A stretch of DNA of 64,000 nt from Morinoia aosen (taxonomy: Eukaryota; Arthropoda; Malacostraca; Amphipoda; Talitridae), in the NCBI GenBank assembly GCA_030386875.1, contig JASJYW010000026.1, positions 14,216,246-14,280,245 of the forward strand, in the 5' to 3' direction. Each line of letters starts with the position of its first letter. The stretch's first letter is position 1. The translations under genes were made by a program, and so were the position numbers. Below are positions 61,363 to 64,000 of this stretch, piece after piece. The notes under the pieces were generated by a model. The model had not been told where the DNA came from. It searched no databases and saw only the letters and a list, made by a program, of their open reading frames with translations.

Positions 61363-62014
61363 AAAAATCAGAAACGTTGAAGCTCCGCTCCTGTATAAAA
61401 TTATCTATGTAGACGTACATACATTGTCCGCTAAAATTAAATTAGTTGTAAGTTAAGGTGCATGATTTAACAATTTAAACCATCCAAACAATTTGACGTC
61501 ATTATTCTTACAAGTTAGTTTTCGATAAGTTAAATAAAAATGGTCGCACTTTCCCAGCATCGCGAGAGATACTTCTGTGGTAAACTGCTTTGGGTCACAT
61601 CCTTATACTGAATACAACATTAGGAATCATAGTAAAACAGCACCTCCTAAGAACAGGCAGTCACAACCCAGCAACACTCCCATACACTAATCTTCTCTTG
61701 AGTGGCAACTTCAGATTCTTCGTGGAACCCTAGTTGAAGGCGCGGGACATCGCTTCCCGGTGATCGGAGCCTGCGAGATCGACGCCGCTCGATCGCTGGG
61801 AAAAAGATGGGAGTTCGGCGGTCCCTGTTCTTGAACTTCGTACCTGCACGACTGTCCAGTATGAAGGGCTAAACCTTCCACCCGTCCCTGCATGCTGCTG
61901 CGAGTCCTGCTCATCCGACCGGCTATGCTTCTGACGCCTGGCACTGAGGCTCACTAGAGGTTTGTGACCCATCGGCTTATTGCTATCGGAATGTCATCTC
62001 GTGAGCTGGGTTAA
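61363..62014. other. Sequence left of the LTR, unassigned
   Basis: A GC-richer stretch at about 61,700-61,990 has open frames on the minus strand, but they look composition-driven. No rRNA or tRNA signature recognised. The last bases before the LTR (GGTTAA) may include the retrotransposon's target duplication, which cannot be checked because the 3' end is outside the window. Confidence 0.4.
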
Positions 62015-62655
62015 TGTAGTGCGACGTAGCCCCCCTGCTTAATAACCTAATTTACCTTAATAACTTAATTTACCTTAATAACTTAATTCACCTTAATAAC
62101 TTAATTCACCTTAATTACTTAAATTACTTAATTTACCTCAATAACTAAAATTACGTGAATAACTAAAATTACGTGAATAACTAAAATTACGTGAATAACT
62201 AAAATTACGTGAATAACTAAAATTACGTGAATAACTAAAATTACGTGAATAACTAAAATTACGTGAATAACTAAAATTACGTGAATAACTAAAATTACGT
62301 GAATAACTAAAATTACGTGAATAACTAAAATTACGTGAATAATCCTCTTAAAAGTTCTTTGACAACGTACCTTTTTTCATCTTACAGTTTGCCGGCGTTC
62401 GGGAGTCAAGTTCTTCACGCCTAATCTTCTCTGTGAAGAATTCGTCCCCTGCCTGCGTTCTATTATTAATTAACCGGATTCAACGCTGTAACGATTTTTT
62501 TTTCATATCTTATTATCTGCGTGCCTGACAACCTGTGGCACTTGACTCTTGTTTAATAAATAAAAATTTCATTAATGTCGCTGTAATTTCTTCCGTCAAA
62601 TATTGGGAGGTAAAGAAACAACAGAAAATTTTCTCACGGTCAAACATTTTCTACA
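62015..62655 (+). mobile_element. BEL/Pao retrotransposon, 5' LTR
   Basis: Starts TGTAGTGCGACG and ends TTTTCTACA, so the ends are the short inverted repeat TGTAG/CTACA. It is followed at once by a primer-site-like TGG. An AATAAATAAA polyadenylation-type signal lies near 62,555. About 641 bp. The left two-thirds hold an 18-bp minisatellite. The boundary is a prediction because the 3' LTR is not in the window. Confidence 0.65.
62040..62342 (+). repeat. 18-bp minisatellite inside the LTR
   Basis: About 17 units. The last 11 or so are identical ACTAAAATTACGTGAATA units; earlier ones are TTAATAACTTAATTTACC-type variants. The clear shift from varied to uniform units shows expansion at the right side. 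Confidence 0.95.
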
Positions 62656-62673
62656 TGGTGGCCAGTATGGGGA
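62656..62673 (+). other. Primer-binding site of the BEL/Pao element
   Basis: TGGTGGCCAGTATGGGGA immediately after the LTR end. A TGG start directly abutting the LTR is usual for tRNA primer sites. The priming tRNA is not identified. Confidence 0.55.
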
Positions 62674-62827
62674 GGCGTCGGTGTCGGAGTGTCGCTGGTC
62701 GGCGAGCGGGCGGCGGTGGCTGCAGGGGCTTCTTCCTAATAACCTATTTAAATTATAAACGTGCACTAGCTTGAATCGATTTCCCGCGTGACTTGTAACT
62801 TTCTTTTCTCAGGCGGGTCTGTGAAGA

Positions 62828-64000
62828 ATGGCTCCTAAAGTGGATATTGAAGTTGCTAAAAGAACAAGGGGATTTTTACGACAACGTGTAACTAAATTGT
62901 GTAACTCTCTTGCAGCTGTAGCTCCGGGCTTTTCTCAGCAGGAGCGTAGACTTAACCTTTCTAAGGTGGACTCGTTCAAGGCGGAGCTGAGAGAGCTCGA
63001 CAAAACTGTGTTCGAAGCTCTGATTCGGGATGGTGCGAGCGACGAGGTCTTGCAAGCGGCAGCCGAGGAGCAGGAGGCTTACGAGGAGCGGCTGTTCACT
63101 TGCGCGTCCCTTCTACATTCCGTGACCACCTCTACACCAACTGGTGCTAACGAGCCGCTGGAGAGCCCTCTTACTCAATCAGGTACGGTACTAGCGACGC
63201 AGAAATTGAAATTACCAGAGGTGCCGTTGCCTAGATTCAGCAACTCTAAAACTGAATGTTTGGAAAAATTTCTTCATAATTTTGAAGCCATTTTCAACAA
63301 GCATAATCTAACATCCTACGAAAAGTTTGTGTACCTATGTAATCAAGTGTCCGGCCCACCTAGAGTCTTGCTCAATTCTTTGGACATTTCGGAACAAACT
63401 TACGAAACTGCAAAAGAACTTTTGCAGAAAGCTTTTGCGTCAACCATCGTACAGAAATATAACGCAATTGAGAAACTGTCTAAAATGAAACTCGCCATGA
63501 ATGATGACCCGTATATTTACATTGGTGAAATGAAAACTATTGTCTCGTCTTTCAAAAATTTGAACATCGATGTCGATACCGTATTGGCATATTTCTTTTG
63601 GAACGCTCTCAACGAATCTTTTCAGAATAATTTGATTCAGATTACGAATACTAGCAAGCCATCTCTAGCGCAAATAGAGGCTAATATATTCGATGCCACA
63701 GAGCGTTATCAGCGCCTTAAGCAAATTTCCGTCAGCCACAGAAGTCTTACAAGACCGAAGAGTCCCTCGTCGGCTGCAATTGCCGTAGATAGGAAAGCTG
63801 GAGGCCAAATTTGTATTTTGTGCAGAGAGGATGGCAGCAGTTGTGAGCATCACCTAAACAGGTGTTCTATTTATGAGACTCCCGCAAAGAAAGTAGACAA
63901 ACTAAAATCGATGAATGCCTGTACTAAATGTTCATTTAGGAACCATAACTCTCAGAATTGCAGGTTCAAGTTCACGTCAAGGTGTCGCACGTGCAATGGG
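62828..64000 (+). mobile_element. BEL/Pao gag, partial (runs off the window)
   Basis: Gag region of an LTR retrotransposon, a fossil-class element. It opens MAPKVDIEVAKRTRGFLRQR and stays open for 391 codons to the window edge. An N-terminal helical part is followed by LKLPEVPLPRFSN (about 128-140), the start of a DUF1759-like capsid region of BEL/Pao elements, and then by a Cys/His-rich tail with CTKCSFRNHNSQNC, a CCHC zinc knuckle, near residues 367-380. Over the visible part it looks whole. Protease, polymerase and the 3' LTR would lie to the right of the window. The age cannot be judged without the second LTR. Confidence 0.8.

Noticed and set aside
61711-61972. Minus-strand frames of 77-80 codons
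   Set aside because: Overlapping frames in a GC-richer patch with no recognisable motif; likely compositional.

Overview
This is a eukaryotic, most likely arthropod (probably insect), repeat-dominated window. It is AT-rich outside the satellite, has introns, and carries a tRNA-derived SINE, a Penelope-type relic, a BEL/Pao retrotransposon and a large intron-containing transposase of a type common in insect and hydra genomes. No conventional host gene is clear. The species cannot be fixed from the sequence.

Layout. (1) 1-11,806: head-to-tail 119-bp satellite with higher-order repeats. (2) 11,807-31,950: a 20,144-bp insertion with 28-bp terminal inverted repeats, an AATT target duplication on each side, and an uninterrupted copy of the target site at about 32.9 kb. 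(3) 31,951-58,282: the same satellite in the same orientation, broken by a 500-N assembly gap. (4) 58,283-62,014: unique or decayed sequence, including a fragment of a transposon-associated gene. (5) 62,015-64,000: the 5' LTR, primer site and gag of a BEL/Pao element running off the window.

The most interesting object is the 20.1-kb element. Its transposase gene reads leftwards across most of it: exon 1 lies about 640 bp inside the right end, exon 2 is a cassette present in two identical copies, exon 3 is short, and exon 4 holds the catalytic-type domain (D, D and E candidates; signature SGHSYLPNDRDF). Every junction I can model is phase 1. Just past the stop codon lies a 231-bp tandem array of about 14 units, so the element carries its own satellite. 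Introns and flanks hold a SINE, a fold-back element, a triplicated 132-bp module and a Penelope relic. The 4-bp target duplication and the transposase type suggest a Sola-like DNA transposon, but that assignment is inference.

The many short open frames inside the 119-bp satellite are by-products of the repeat: 119 is not a multiple of 3, so the same peptides recur in rotating frames. They are not annotated as genes.
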